A stretch of 64,000 nt of DNA from Ashinkailepas kermadecensis (taxonomy: Eukaryota > Arthropoda > Thecostraca > Neolepadidae). The notes under the pieces were generated by a model, which saw nothing but the letters and a program-made list of their open reading frames with translations, was not told where the DNA came from and did no database searches. Each line of letters begins with the position of its first letter. Within the stretch, counting starts at the first letter, position 1. The position numbers were made by a program, and so were the translations under genes. The stretch spans positions 62,001 to 126,000 of the forward strand of contig JAOTOM010003943.1 in assembly GCA_034440615.1 (NCBI GenBank), given 5' to 3'. Below are positions 1 through 11,218 of the stretch, one piece after another.

Positions 1-1161
1 AATGGTCCCTGAAGTATGGTTTCATTTTTTCGGCCCCAAAACCTGCAACACTGATATTTAGTAAATCGACACCCTGCCCCAACCCAAATACACCTCGTGA
101 GCAACCACATACCTTTTGTAAATTCGTTTAAATTTCTTGGTATTATTTTTGACCGCTCCAATATAATATTCCACACATTACTGTTATTACTCCAACAACT
201 ACACCACCATGGCAGACGGCTGAACGGCACATATCTTATCTAACCACCACCCCAAAATCACAACTTTGTCCAGAATATGTCAAGCAAAAATTCCACCAGC
301 TTCGGTCTCGATATCGCAATGTTCCCTTTATCTTTACTGACGGATCCAAGGACGCTAACACTACAGAAAACGCCATAGTTTCGGGTACACATACAACACA
401 GCATCGCCTACCAAACGGAACTTTCATTTTCATCGCCGAATTCTGATTGCCCTTCGTTATATTCGTAATCGTTTCCTTTGTCACCCCATGCGCAGCGTTG
501 TTATTTGTTCCGACTCAAAATCCGTTCTTCAATCACTTTCTTCACTTTCTTTTTCACACCATTGCCGTATTTCCATCTATGACACACTTCAAGCACTTTA
601 CATGATGGGCGTGAGGGTCCGTTTCCTGTGGGTGCCCAGCCACTGCGGCATCCCAGGAAACGAAGAAGCCGACAAATTAGCTAAAGAATCATTACACCTG
701 CCAAACATCACATAAATTCCACCACATTTTCACGCCATTAAATCATCAATACAACAGAGAATTCGACATTTTTGGACTCAAAACTGGACACAAAGCACAA
801 ACAATACACAATTACGACTTATTAAACCTACTGTTGAACCATGAACATCATCTTTTCAAAAATATCAACACGAAGAAAAAGTCCTATCACGTTAACGCAT
901 TGGCCATACTTTTCTCACCCATATATATATTTACACTGCTTCGCCTCGACCTTCATGCCCATCATGCAACACCAATCTTACAGTCCACATATACTTCTAT
1001 ACTGTCAACAATACCATGGACCTCGAAGAACACTTACTAATTACTGCCGGACACACAACATCGCCTTTTCTTTGCCCACACTACTAGGAGATCAACACCC
1101 TTTTCTAATTAAACTACTTTTCATCTCTCTCCGACAAACAAACTTGTTCCAGGAATTATAA
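1..1161 (+). pseudogene. Broken LINE ORF2: RT end, RNase H and zinc tail
   Basis: Fragments in more than one frame encode the end of an RT, then an RNase H domain with the motifs FTDGSK, CSDSKS and VPSHCGIPGNEEAD, which are the catalytic and C-terminal signatures of LINE RNase H. The frame at 488-715 stops early at HIT-stop where the 39,842 copy continues. The segment before CSDSKS is also missing bases that encode the ELHAIL motif in the other copy. A last frame to 1,161 covers the C-terminal HILLYC zinc-finger-like tail. The ORF cannot give a functional protein as it stands. Confidence 0.8.
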
Positions 1162-1256
1162 TTTGACTTTTACACCATAATTGTTTTTTTCTTCCTCTTC
1201 TTCACGGCACGAAATGGCCTGAGTAGGCCGAAGTGCCTCTTTTAATGAAACTCAAA
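1..1256 (+). mobile_element. 3' part of an I-clade LINE (copy S1)
   Basis: This is the same element as the near full-length LINE at 34,966-40,612. It begins inside the reverse transcriptase at the window edge, so its 5' part lies outside or is missing. Compared with the other copy it has lost about 440 bp between positions 156 and 157, removing the end of the RT domain. It retains the RNase H region, the C-terminal zinc-binding tail (HILLYC segment) and the 3' UTR. The UTR ends in a nested hairpin (GGCAC...GGCC-TGAGTA-GGCC...GTGCC, about 1,206-1,236) followed by an A-rich end. The flank CTCGTGTTTCTG (1,257-1,268) equals the target-site duplication of the 34,966 copy, so this is the same insertion carried along by duplication. 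Confidence 0.85.
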
Positions 1257-1604
1257 CTCGTGTTTCTGATGTCGTTTATTGATGTCAGAACTCCGATCCA
1301 ATGCTAGGAATCGTGACACGCTTTCGTGTAGTGCAGAAGTGTAGCAGCGATCTCAGAATGGGGAGGGGATAAGGTAGCTTCCTTATTCTTTCTTTTTCAT
1401 GCAAACCCGGCCATTTACATTACAGGGCCCGCTGAAATGTATCCCAAATTGTGGGTAAATTGTGGGTGTCGCAAATACACGTAGGAACTGGGGGAACCAG
1501 TGTCGCCATCGCTCCACCACTTCCCAAGGTGGGGGTCGCAATGTTGACCGGCCCCTCACTTTTTACAGAATACAATTTGTCTTCAGCAAACCTCTGAGCT
1601 ATTT

Positions 1605-1690
1605 CATACTTCATATATGAAGTATGCTGAATGTAATACCATCTACTTCATATATGAAGTATATTCCTTCGTTATATGTAATGAAGGAAT
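1605..1690. repeat. Cluster of AT-rich palindromes (S1 copy)
   Basis: The 16-bp perfect palindrome ACTTCATATATGAAGT occurs twice, about 40 bp apart. It is followed at once by an imperfect hairpin with arms TATTCCTTC and GAAGGAATA around an AT-rich loop. The cluster recurs at 40,948-41,035 and, partly eroded, at 53,050-53,137. It precedes the 14/15-bp satellite in all three blocks. No function can be assigned. Confidence 0.8.
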
Positions 1691-1916
1691 ACTATAATTA
1701 TTCTTATCTGCATGAAACATTGGACTCTTAAGAAAAATAGATTGAATGTTTCTTTTTGCATTGCACTTGCAAGCTTACGAACATGTTGAGAAATGTGGAC
1801 CAAAACAACTTTTTTAAGATGCCATAATTCAACGTCTAGCGACAAAAATGCATATCCTCGAGGACTTCTACATCGTTCTTAATTAACAAACTGATAGCCC
1901 GAGCTAAATACCTGCA

Positions 1917-2141
1917 GGGGTGCAGTACGCCACGGTGCAGTACGCCAGGGTGCAGTACGCCAGGGTGCAGTACGCCAGGGTGCAGTACGCCAGAGTGCAG
2001 TATGCCAGGGTGCAGTACGCCGGGGTGCAGTACGTCAGGTGCAGTACGCCAGGGTGCAGTACGTCAGGTGCAGTACGCCAGGGTGCAGTACACCAGGGTG
2101 CAGTACGTCAGGCGCAGTACGCCAGGGTGCAGTACGCCAGG
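1917..2141. repeat. 14/15-bp satellite array, short copy (S1)
   Basis: Tandem units alternate between GTGCAGTACGCCAGG (15 bp) and GTGCAGTACGTCAG (14 bp), about 15 units in all. The open frames through it are a by-product of a unit without stop codons. The array ends at the same junction (CCAGGGAAATAATCGCG) as in the copies at 41,258 and 53,342. A short hairpin (CGCGAAA...TTTCGCG) follows directly. Confidence 0.9.
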
Positions 2142-2680
2142 GAAATAATCGCGAAACGATGCATAATTTCGCGCTGCATATCCTTTCGTCCTGCACCCAC
2201 TGTATCTACATGGGAGCAAATTATGCCTTTCGGAAGAAAAATAACTTAGAAGAAGGGAAGGTGAAAATGAAAATGCTTCTTTTCTCACGCCTTCCAAACC
2301 TACCCTAAACGATTGTCCTTCAGTTATAATTTTTTCTTATTTTTCCTAGAGAAGACTTTTCAGGGTTACATTATTTTACGCAGACACAACAAATTAATTT
2401 TCCTAATTTGTATCCATCTAAAATGTTGTGACAAAAATTCGCGTCTTGAAAAAAAATCGTGCTCCAAATCCAAACAACGTAAAACATGTTACGGTAGTAC
2501 GGGAACTGGGCATCATTCATGGATTCAAGCTGCGTGCTCAACTTGTCCCCCCCCCCCCTGCACTTTTTAAATGCCCTACGCCTATAATGTAACAGCCCCT
2601 CTGCTCTCCTGCTTAGTTGCATTTCGTCTAATATGTGTTATTCCGGTGTCTCAGTCAGATGATATATATGGATTATATGC

Positions 2681-2681
<1 letters not shown>

Positions 2682-2754
<73 letters not shown>

Positions 2755-2790
2755 CGATGTATACATATATATTTATATATATATATACTC
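2682..2790. repeat. (AT)n microsatellite
   Basis: A near-perfect AT dinucleotide run of about 70 bp is followed by interrupted AT-rich sequence. It has equivalents at 42,068 and 55,501 with different lengths. Confidence 0.95.
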
Positions 2791-3302
2791 GTATATACAT
2801 AGACGCGCGCAACATACCTCATGATCATCAAGCGTACAACAATAAGGTGTGGTTTAGCAAGCCGGATCTTCATTCCTATTTATTTTTGGAACAATGCGTT
2901 CGTGATACTCCAGGTATAGTTTCAATTCATTATCAGGTTATGCATATCAAAGTATAACATCAAGGGCACGGCTAGGTGGGAACTAATCGATTGCTATTTT
3001 TACCCTACATTCATTCCACAGTACAGGACAATTACTCGATGGTTTTACCATCAGCGGAAATCGCACAACAAATAGCACAATGCTTGCTCTGTCCATGACA
3101 GTTTACAGGAAGATGTGCAGGAATAGATAACAATCGACGTTTCATTCGATAGTCGACAATTATGGTGGTGCTGGAAAATGGGGCTGGTGGTGAGCATGCT
3201 ATTAATGGTCAACAGTATCTGGAGCTGATGCCTGTTGGATGTTGAGTGAGCTGATGGATGATTAAAGCGTACCCCAGTCGAACATGACATCTGTTGTTAC
3301 AT

Positions 3303-3520
<218 letters not shown>

Positions 3521-3706
3521 TACAGAGGAAAGCGAGAGAGACCGATACAGAGAGAGAGTGTGAGATAAAGGGAGAGAGAAAGGGAGAGAACTCTACGTCT
3601 GCAAGCTCTACGTCTACAACTGTATATACATAGATTGACAACGTACTTAGATGATGATGTGTGGAAAGGTTAGCATTCTTGTAGGGAGCATTCCGGTTGT
3701 ATTATC

Positions 3707-3785
<79 letters not shown>
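3707..3785. repeat. (TA)n microsatellite
   Basis: About 79 bp of TA repeats with one CA interruption, in the same flanks as the runs at 43,061 and 56,588. Confidence 0.95.
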
Positions 3786-3787
<2 letters not shown>

Positions 3788-4235
3788 GTGCGTATCAAAT
3801 ACAACCATAGAGCTCCCCACTAGATGGTTAATCCGGTCACCAGTCGTTGTATTCGTCCATATGTTCTTCATTTCAAATTGTTGTCGTCAATCTATATCGT
3901 GTTGCCTACTGCCTGCTTTTTATCATGCCGCAAGCACTGGTCCTGCCTCACCCCATCCCTGATCCTAATTATAGTTCCCCTTTGCTCTTTTCTCAATATC
4001 CTTCATTTGATAGCCTCAAAATGGTCACATGATTTCTGATAGACGCATATTTCTGATGTAGCTATACTTATACTGCTTCGGCCTGGCGTTAACGCACCTG
4101 TTCATAACTTTGGAGGGCAATGTGAACACTTTGTTATCAATAGCAAGTTTTACCTATTACTGAGGAGTGAAGATTATTCTGGTGTTCTCTCAGATGTGTA
4201 TTTGACAAAATAGTATAATTTTCCAAGCCGTTGCA

Positions 4236-4655
4236 TCGGACTGGCGGGGCAGATGACGGGCTTATTGTTAGCTCGCTCTGGCGGAGCAAATGACGGGCTT
4301 AGTGTTGGCTTGCTCTGGCGAAGCACATGACGGGCATAGTGTTGGCTCGCTCTGGCGGAGCAGATGACGGGCTTAATGTTGGCTCGCTTTGGCGGAGAGA
4401 TGACGGCTTAGTGTTGGCTCGCTCTGGCGGAACTGATGATGGGCTTAGTGTTGGAAGGCTCTGGCGGGGCAGATGACGGGCTTAGTGTTAGCTCGCTCTG
4501 GCGGAGCAAATGACGGGCTTAGTGTTGGCTCGCTCTGGCGGAGCAGATGACGGGCTTAGTGTTGGCTCGCTTTGGCGGAGCAGATGATTGGTTTAGTGTT
4601 GATTCGCTCTGGCGGAGCAGATGACGGCTTAGTGTTGGCTCGCTCTAGCGGAGTT
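4236..4655. repeat. 37-bp minisatellite (S1 copy)
   Basis: About 11 tandem units of roughly 37 bp (GCAGATGACGGGCTTAGTGT then TGGCTCGCTCTGGCGGA), with a few shortened units. Equivalents lie at 43,606-44,045 and 57,239-57,757 with different unit numbers. Both ends of the array share the same unique flanks in all three blocks. Confidence 0.9.
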
Positions 4656-4659
4656 GCTG

Positions 4660-5660
4660 TTTTCTCTGTATGCACCGCCCTTGCCTGAAAGCACCTCTAA
4701 TTATCATAACATGCCTTATCATAGCGAATCATACCTCTCCTTATTTGCATATTTGTCGGCCTGCATATTTTCTCTTTCCTGTTCCTGTTCGGAATTAACA
4801 CCTTTCTTTCAGCTTCCGGTGTGCATGTATGACGTCCAGTGCTCACAATGCTGAGCGGGAAATCATCTATTTAACTCGCACCTAGAGTAACAAGCGAAAA
4901 CCAAATCATAACATCGTTCACTAGTCGGTGGTATAAAAACAATACTTTATTTGTTGGAAGATATGGATGTTCAATGCGAACCTTTCTACGGCTCCACGAA
5001 AACGTTCTCTTCTGCAACCAATTATTGCAACCAATCCTCACTTATTCAGTCATCACTCATAGCACGCAGTAAAATGCTTCTTGTGAATGTACTAAGAAGC
5101 AAGACATACCTGAAATGTGATGAAATTCACATCTAAGGACTTGAATGCAAAGGGACTTGAAGGCTAAAGGTTTGAAAGCAAGTCAGCCTCCGAGCAAGTC
5201 AGGATATTCCGACGACAAGCTGAATCTGGATGTTTCCAATGTTCATTCATTCGCAATTATCGAATGTTTACCTTATTATATGCCCATGCATTATATATTT
5301 ATCTCCGAAACATTTTTCGTCATCGAGAGTTCGTCACATTTCGTCACATTTCACATTCCGAAACATTTTTCGTCATTTTACCTGCATAATTTTGGTAGAT
5401 ATGTAGTTTAACGTAACAGCAATGCGCTGACATGGTGATGGGACTGCTGATTCCCGGACCATCTCGGGGCACAGGACAGCTGACCATCTGTCAAATGAGA
5501 GCGAATGTGTGAAATTGCTGTTGAGACTCATGTTTTCCCAGTAAACGTTGATGCATGACATGCGCAGATATCGCAAATGTTGTAACTTGTATGCAAGATA
5601 AACAGCAGAGACAGGAAGAGAGCGAGAGGTGGGATAGAATGGCGTCACGCAGGCTACTGT
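4660..5660. other. Duplicated spacer without recognisable gene
   Basis: Unique sequence shared with about 44,050-45,040 and 57,765-58,750. Open frames here are short and not preserved in length across the three copies. I see no motif worth naming. Confidence 0.6.
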
Positions 5661-5673
5661 CCCAGCGTCCCAC

Positions 5674-5779
5674 TACTTAAAACCACCTCAGATATCGCAA
5701 GGCAACAACAGCTCTCAGGCAAGTAACGGTGAGTCGTCAGCATAGCAGCATTCGCGACAACAACTGACCTCTCGGTGAG
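5674..5779 (+). promoter_or_regulatory. Promoter-like site with downstream splice donors (S1)
   Basis: A TATA-like TACTTAAAA (5,674-5,682) is followed about 25 bp later by TCAGATATC, then by a GTGAGT donor after 5,728 and a strong GAG|GTAAGT donor after 5,779. The arrangement is kept at 45,047-45,152 and, with one donor changed to GTGAGC, at 58,758-58,863. There is no ATG in the short exon, so it would be non-coding. It points towards the 3' end of the peptide gene on the opposite strand in the complete blocks, and could start an antisense transcript. This is inference. Confidence 0.3.
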
Positions 5780-5789
5780 GTAAGTTGGA

Positions 5790-6110
5790 CTATTTAGACA
5801 CTCCAATTGGCATAATATTCGCTGGTTCGCTCCGTGACGAGAACATCCAATAGTAGCATCTTCCACGCACTAGCGCATATAGCATTGATTGAGTAAATAC
5901 TTGCAAACGTGGGCGCCGCCGACAATGCCGACAAAGACTTCGTGGTATGCCGCCGGTGGTGAAGCGAGTCCCGCATCTCATGGTCGGTGAATCATCGGGT
6001 CTATCACACTGAATCACTGAGATTGTTGCACAGAGGTACCAGATGACTCGAGAAGTTACCAGATAGTCTTGGAACTTCCCACCGTTAGTCGATGTTTACC
6101 ATAAGTTGCA
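5790..6110 (-). repeat. Interspersed repeat family R1 (S1 copy)
   Basis: On the minus strand a sequence containing GACCCGATGATTCACCGACC and a CATACCACGAAGTCTTTGTC-like stretch recurs, diverged, at 24,484-24,690 (+) and 25,140-25,345 (-), and in block copies at 45,165-45,470 and 58,880-59,190. All copies begin with a GAAGTTCC...TGGTAACTTCCC-like segment. It may be an old transposable element; no terminal repeats or coding domain are evident. Confidence 0.5.
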
Positions 6111-6662
6111 AAAAGCTTTCTGTGACTATTATTAGCGCGTGAATATGATAGGTCTTCCAAATTGTTCTACTATAAATGCCGTGAATTTATTGAAATTTCA
6201 CATTTTAAGATGCTTATCTGCACACGACCATCTGTACACCTAGTACAAGTCATTGACCATTTTAATGTCATCACTGTTCACTGACCTTGTGTGACCTGGA
6301 TTGTCCATCTTTGCCTTTCAATGCATTCGAGAATATTTATTTATGCTAAATGTCCACTCAGCACCCACATTCACGTCGGAGAACTCCAAGTATATCATCT
6401 GTAAGTATTTTAAATAGAACGCTGCTTCCGAAATCGTTTAAATTTCATCTGACCTGCAGGGCGACCTACGCATCGTAGGAGATCATATGTACCAACAGTA
6501 GATTGGCATGATTCTAGGCTCCATGTGGATGTTCCTTTTGATGCCCTTTGCCTCGTACTTTAGTTGCATGGCTCTTGTTAAGCACCCAAAATAACCCTTG
6601 CGCCTGACATAATTTCTGTGGTCTGGACGGTTTTCAAATGATCTGACGTTAACATGCTCGAT

Positions 6663-6745
6663 GTTGTTAGCTCGACCACATCACACAGAACGCGTTGGTG
6701 TTTCACTAGCTAGACCACATCACACAGAACGTGTTGGTGTTTGAT
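6663..6745. repeat. 38-bp tandem repeat in peptide-gene 3' flank
   Basis: Two units containing GACCACATCACACAGAACG and GTTGGTGTTT. There are three units at 46,036-46,155 and two each at about 32,970-33,060 and 59,775-59,860. It lies just beyond the end of the peptide gene in every block. Confidence 0.75.
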
Positions 6746-6852
6746 TTTTATCCTGTCTCAATTATGGCCATTGGACAACGTAAAGCAATGACAGGTGCGG
6801 GAACAGCTCTATGTCCGACGTAGCAGCAGATGCGCACCTCGACCATTCCGAC

Positions 6853-6888
6853 CTAGCGCGGGCAGAGTGGGTGTGGGTTGAACAGGCA
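6853..6888 (-). pseudogene. 3' stump of the cysteine-rich peptide gene
   Basis: On the minus strand the last codons read CLFNPHPLCPR-stop, identical to the end of the complete gene at 46,260. Homology stops sharply at 6,888, where unrelated repeat sequence begins. The downstream flank is preserved, so this is a deletion or rearrangement breakpoint that removed the rest of the gene. Confidence 0.85.
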
Positions 6889-6892
6889 CGTA

Positions 6893-7215
6893 AGAGCTTA
6901 CCAATTGCAATTAAAAGTAACAAATGATTTTCGTCGTAGTCAGGACCTGTTGGAACCCATCACTACTCATACCAGGATTTTATATTTGCTAGTAGCGGAG
7001 TTAAGCCGTCAGAATTGGAACTGAATTGGTAGTTTGGGAGATTGGCGCATGGCGGCGCTGGTGTCGCCTTCGTTTGGAGATGGCCGAATGATCTTTTGCT
7101 CGTGACGGGATGGGGGTTTGAAGTTAGGGAAATCAATAGTGCAGTGTTGTTCTTGCGTATATAGGGCATAATGAAATCATAGGGGCACCATGAGCTGCGA
7201 TAGGTGACACAGCCT
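6893..7215. repeat. Interspersed repeat family R2
   Basis: The sequence from the breakpoint (AGCTTACCA...AATTAAAAGTAA) to about 7,215 is similar, with substitutions and indels, to 49,683-50,075, and its second half also to 49,490-49,640. It has no coding domain I can see. Confidence 0.55.
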
Positions 7216-7357
7216 AATGTCCATACCCTGCCGGAGAGTCAAACCTTTACCGCTTACCTCCCGATGCAACTGGTGTTATTCAATCGCGTAGTGGGGTCAA
7301 AGTCTATGCGGAATGTCAGCTTAGTGAATATTTAGTGGTTATTGAAATCAGCATTAC

Positions 7358-7477
7358 CTTCTTCATGTCCGTAAACACCGCTTCCTGTAGCTGGAAGTCG
7401 TCGGCGTAAGCGTACCTCAGGCACACAGCCACCGCGTACGGCACCATTGAAGTGATATTGCAGCCCAGTATCAGTAC
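7358..7477 (-). CDS. Class A GPCR exon: TM6 and third extracellular loop
   Basis: A 120-nt exon bounded by a TTTCCACAG acceptor and an AAG|GTAATG donor, both phase 0. It encodes 40 residues starting VLILGCNITSMVPYAVAVC, a hydrophobic helix with the central proline expected in TM6, followed by a polar loop ending TDMKK. Its end joins in phase with the TM7 exons at 34,233 and 51,830 (FAKSAVNPVVYGW), and a TM6-loop-TM7 order would be normal for rhodopsin-family receptors. Those exons lie on the other strand tens of kilobases away, so a rearrangement, or membership of separate paralogues, must be assumed. Ligand unknown. Confidence 0.5.
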
Positions 7478-7538
7478 CTGTGGAAATAGTGGTCGATACC
7501 AGAATATCAACCTGTCGCAACGTCGGCGTATTTCACCA

Positions 7539-7790
7539 TCAGAGCATGCAGCAGACGAAGTTCATTACAGATTCAATACCGGGAGTAGTGGTTGTGCAGA
7601 TCAAAAACGGAATCTGCAGCTGTAGTGGCACACCCCAATATTCCAACATCCAAATGTGGGCCCGTGATAGTCGTGATCCATCCCAGAATCGAGCTCCAGC
7701 TGTGGCAGTGGCGACACAAACTGCAATGAGCACAACACGTGAAGTGGAATGAAAGTAGACGGAATATCAGACCAAGAACAGCCAACAGTT
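7539..7790 (-). other. Hydrophobic open frame upstream of the TM6 exon
   Basis: The minus strand has a stop-free frame with two hydrophobic stretches (RVVLIAVCVATATAGA and a later IPFLICTTTTPG) directly 5' of the TM6 exon. It could be part of TM4-TM5 of the same receptor, but the conserved TM4 tryptophan and a clear donor are missing, and other frames are open as well. I cannot decide between a degraded exon and chance. Confidence 0.2.
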
Positions 7791-7799
7791 ATATTCCCT

Positions 7800-8500
7800 T
7801 TTAACATAATATATCCAATGACATGGGTAAAGCATAGCCTGTCCAGTTTCCATTCCAGACTTTTGATTGGATGGAAAAAAAACGTTTAATTTACAGACAG
7901 GAGATCCAGTAACACTGCATGTGAAGCTTTGTTGTTCACCTGACCATGAGCTTGAAGAAGATCTAAGAAGATCTAAGCAATTAAGCAAGCAAGGAAGATA
8001 AAATATATGCAAAAAGAGGAGGCATTCGGATCTCACCCCAGAGGCGTAGGAGCTGTCATGAAATTGGGAGACAAGAGCCGTTTTGAGATCGGTTCTTTCC
8101 ATGCAACGCCCAAAGGTTCAATGCTAAGGTCATCTAAAGGTTGAAAATGACTGGTGCCTCTGCGCCCCTGGTACCTGTGCCCATAGCTCACCCTGTTGTA
8201 CTTTTAAAACACTTTGTGCATGTATGGTGTACCTTTTTCATGTCGCATCACAGCAAAATGCGCATTTCGGGTAGACATTTCACCTATATGATAAATTTGT
8301 TATCCATGCACTGAAGTTCGCTGACGCGTACAACGCATTCGGCCCAGGGGCGCGTGTTTCGACCTGTGGTATAACTGACTTCCACAGCATCACAGTTGTG
8401 CTCAAGGCTTCTTTGCTGAAGCTGATTTATGCCTGTCATTGAAGCATGCGATCAGGTGCTGATTGTGGTACGGTTATCTCAAAACATAGCCAGCACCGTG
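7800..8500. other. No recognisable feature
   Basis: Unique sequence. The longest frame (7,767-8,102, -) has no recognisable domain, signal peptide or good splice borders. Confidence 0.5.
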
Positions 8501-8513
8501 ACGGTCACCTGTG

Positions 8514-8668
8514 CCAGCTGACCATAGCACAGCTGGCTGGTACAGCTGACCGGCACAGCTGGCTGGTTTAGCTGACCGGTACAGCTGGCTGGTACAGCTG
8601 ACCGGCACATCTGGCTGGCACAGCTGACCGGTACAGGTGGCTGGCACAGGTGGCTGGTACAGCTAGCT
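8514..8668. repeat. 13-bp tandem repeat rich in E-boxes
   Basis: About 12 units of ACAGCTGGCTGGT alternating with ACAGCTGACCGGC. Nearly every unit carries the palindromic E-box CAGCTG (seven intact), and two further units carry CAGGTG. This gives evenly spaced bHLH-type sites one helical turn plus about 2.5 bp apart. No gene start is visible close by. Confidence 0.85.
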
Positions 8669-8669
8669 G

Positions 8670-9440
8670 TGGCTTGCATAACGCATCATCAAGCTCCAGG
8701 GCATCGAAAACAATGAGTGACATGGAAAAGTGCAGCTATTGTTAAATAGGCACGAGCCGGAACTGCACATTGCGTATCAGATTATTTATATCGGGTAAAA
8801 TTTGAGGCCGCCAGTGCCCATATAATGTGAATGATGGATGCCAAATCTGGCCGCCATTACGCGTTGGCCGTTACGACGGACCGCGGCGAATGCAGCTTTC
8901 ACTTTATTTTAGCCGTAATTTAATGTCGGCTTATTGGAAGCATCCCAGTGACAAATCCGATACAATATGGGATTCTGGATCTGACCGAAGAGGTAGGATG
9001 AGGCTATTGACATGGTGTGACGTCAAGTGGCCTCCCATAATCTCAAGTGACGTCTGATTTTGACATCACCGTGGAATTTATTTTTAGCAACATTATAATT
9101 CAGTGACCGTCTGGCCATATTAAGACCCCTAAAATGAGTTTTCATATCAGATTATTAGAATGTAGTTGGACCTATTTTATCGGGCAGCATTGTATGGTCC
9201 CAGGAACTCGAGTTGAGACGTGACTTGACCCGGCTTGAACCCGGCATTGACTGTTCTCCTCCGCAGCACACCATGGACTGGGGATAGGGCGGGTGGGGGA
9301 ATATTGTCCCTTGCCTATCTCACGAACGGCTGGGCCGATTAAGAAAGTTCAACGGCGATCGATAGCGCTGCGACGTGTGCTCACAGAGAACATACGACAT
9401 TGTGTTTTAAGTGCGTATTAAGGCCATCTCGCGGTTGCGG
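8670..9440. other. No recognisable feature
   Basis: Unique sequence without long frame, repeat or motif that I can support. Confidence 0.5.
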
Positions 9441-10446
9441 AGCGGCCTGGCTGCCTAGGCGGAGCGGGAGGCGGAGCGGGAGGTGGAGCGGGAGGTCGGA
9501 ACGGGAGACGGAGCGTGGGTCGGAGCAGGAGGCGGAGCGTGGGTCGGAGCGTGAGTCGGAGCGGGAGGTGGAACGGGAGGCGGAGCGTGGGTCGGAGCGG
9601 GAGGCGGAGCGTGGGTCGGAGCGGAAGGCGGAGCGAGAGGTGGAGCGGGAGGCGGAGCGTGGGTCGGAGCGGGAGGCGGAGCGGGAGGCGGAGAGCGGGC
9701 TGGAGCGAAAGCCTGAGCGGGAGGTGGAGCGGGAGGCGGAGCGTGGGTCGGAGCGTGGGTCGGAACGGAGGCGGAGCGGAAGGCGGTGCGGGAGGCGGAG
9801 CGTGGGTCGGAGCGGGAGGCGGAGCGGGAGGCGGACCGGGAGGCGGACCGGGAGGCGGACCGGGAGACGGAGCGTGGGTGGGAGTGGGAAGTGGAGCGAG
9901 AGGCGGAGCGGAAGGCTGAGCGGGAGGCGGAGCAGGAGGCGGAGCGTGGGTCGGAGAGTGAGGTGGAGCGGAAGGTGTAGCGGGAGGTGGAGCGGGAGGC
10001 GGAGCGTGGGTCGGAGCGGGAGGCGGAGCGGGAGGCGGAGCGGGAGGCGGAGCGGGAGGCGAAGCGTGGGTCGGAGCGGGAGGCGGAGCGGGAGGCGGAT
10101 TGGGAGACAGAGCGGGAGGCGGAGCGGGAGGCGGAGCGTGGGTCGGAGCGGAAGGCGGAGCGGGAGGTGGAGCGGGAGGCGGAGCGGGAGGCGGAGCGTG
10201 GGTCGGAGCGAGAGGCGGAGCGGGAGGCGGAGCGGGAGGCGGAGCGGGAGGCGGAGCGTGGGTCGGAGCGAGAGGCGGAGCGAGAGGCGGAGCGGGAGGC
10301 GGAGCGGGAGGCGGAGCGGGAGGCGGAGCGGGAGGCAGAGTGGGACGCGGAGCGGGAGGAGGAGCGAGAGGCGGAGCGTGGGTCGGATTGGGAGGCGGAG
10401 CGGGAGGTGGAGCGGGAGGCGGAGGGGGAGGCGGAGCGTGGGTCGG
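9441..10446. repeat. About 1 kb G-rich minisatellite
   Basis: Built on a 12-bp unit GGAGGCGGAGCG organised into larger units by GTGGGTCGGAGC inserts every two to four units. The + strand is almost free of T, so stop codons are rare in all six frames; the resulting frames of more than 340 aa ([24 protein letters not shown]) are artefacts. Runs of GGG and GG every few bases make G-quadruplex formation likely on the + strand. I see no initiation context, splice site or non-repeat domain. Confidence 0.9.
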
Positions 10447-10449
10447 CGC

Positions 10450-11210
10450 AACGCAGCGACGCTGCGGTATGCACTGCGGTACACTTCAAACCATAACTCA
10501 GTCATTTGCATAGGTAATTGTTTAGCAGTTGGTACACACATTCTTTAAAAAAAATATGCAATCATGTGACGTCATTCTGACGTGACTCACACCTAGCACA
10601 TCATGAACTCAATACTTTTTAAAAAAATTCATCGAAGCCGTGGAAAATTTCGTAGAGATATCTTAACGTGTTTTCAATTTATCGCGAATATTCGACAGCG
10701 GAGGACAAGCTTTGACACCCCCCCCTCACACACCGATCAAGACCGGTTTAAGGACCATCAGATCAGATTAATTGGTATTTTATCATATGTGCTAATAGAT
10801 GCATTCAACTTCACAAACAGAAACGAAGAAACGGCGAAGAATCGGAAAACTAACCAAATTTGAAGCCAGTGATCTTGTCCTTCCTAAAAAAAATATTGAA
10901 GGGCAGTGTTGGAACTGTAGCACACACAAGGTACAATCAGCGGCACCATGGACTTCGGAAAGGCGAACATAATTGTGCTTGGGTCCATTCTTTCCATGCA
11001 ACGGTAATAGTCCCAGTCTCAAGCTGAACCAACTGCGCCATTACGTTTGCCGGTTAGGTACGCTAGTTTATCCTCAAAATAAGAAACAGGAGAGGGCCGA
11101 TGATCCCTCCCCCATCCTCACTACCGCGCGGGAAGAACTCATCGTCCCGAATTGTTGAAGTTGCTTTACTGAAATGTGTGCACCTCAACTGAATCTGAAC
11201 AAAAAGGTGC
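10450..11210. other. No recognisable feature
   Basis: Unique sequence. Short frames only, none with a recognisable motif. Confidence 0.5.
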
Positions 11211-11218
11211 ATCATCAC

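Noticed and set aside
9381..10548. Open frames of 344-386 codons on both strands
   Set aside because: They run through the 12-bp G-rich minisatellite, which contains almost no T on one strand; all frames are open and the residues are pure repeat.
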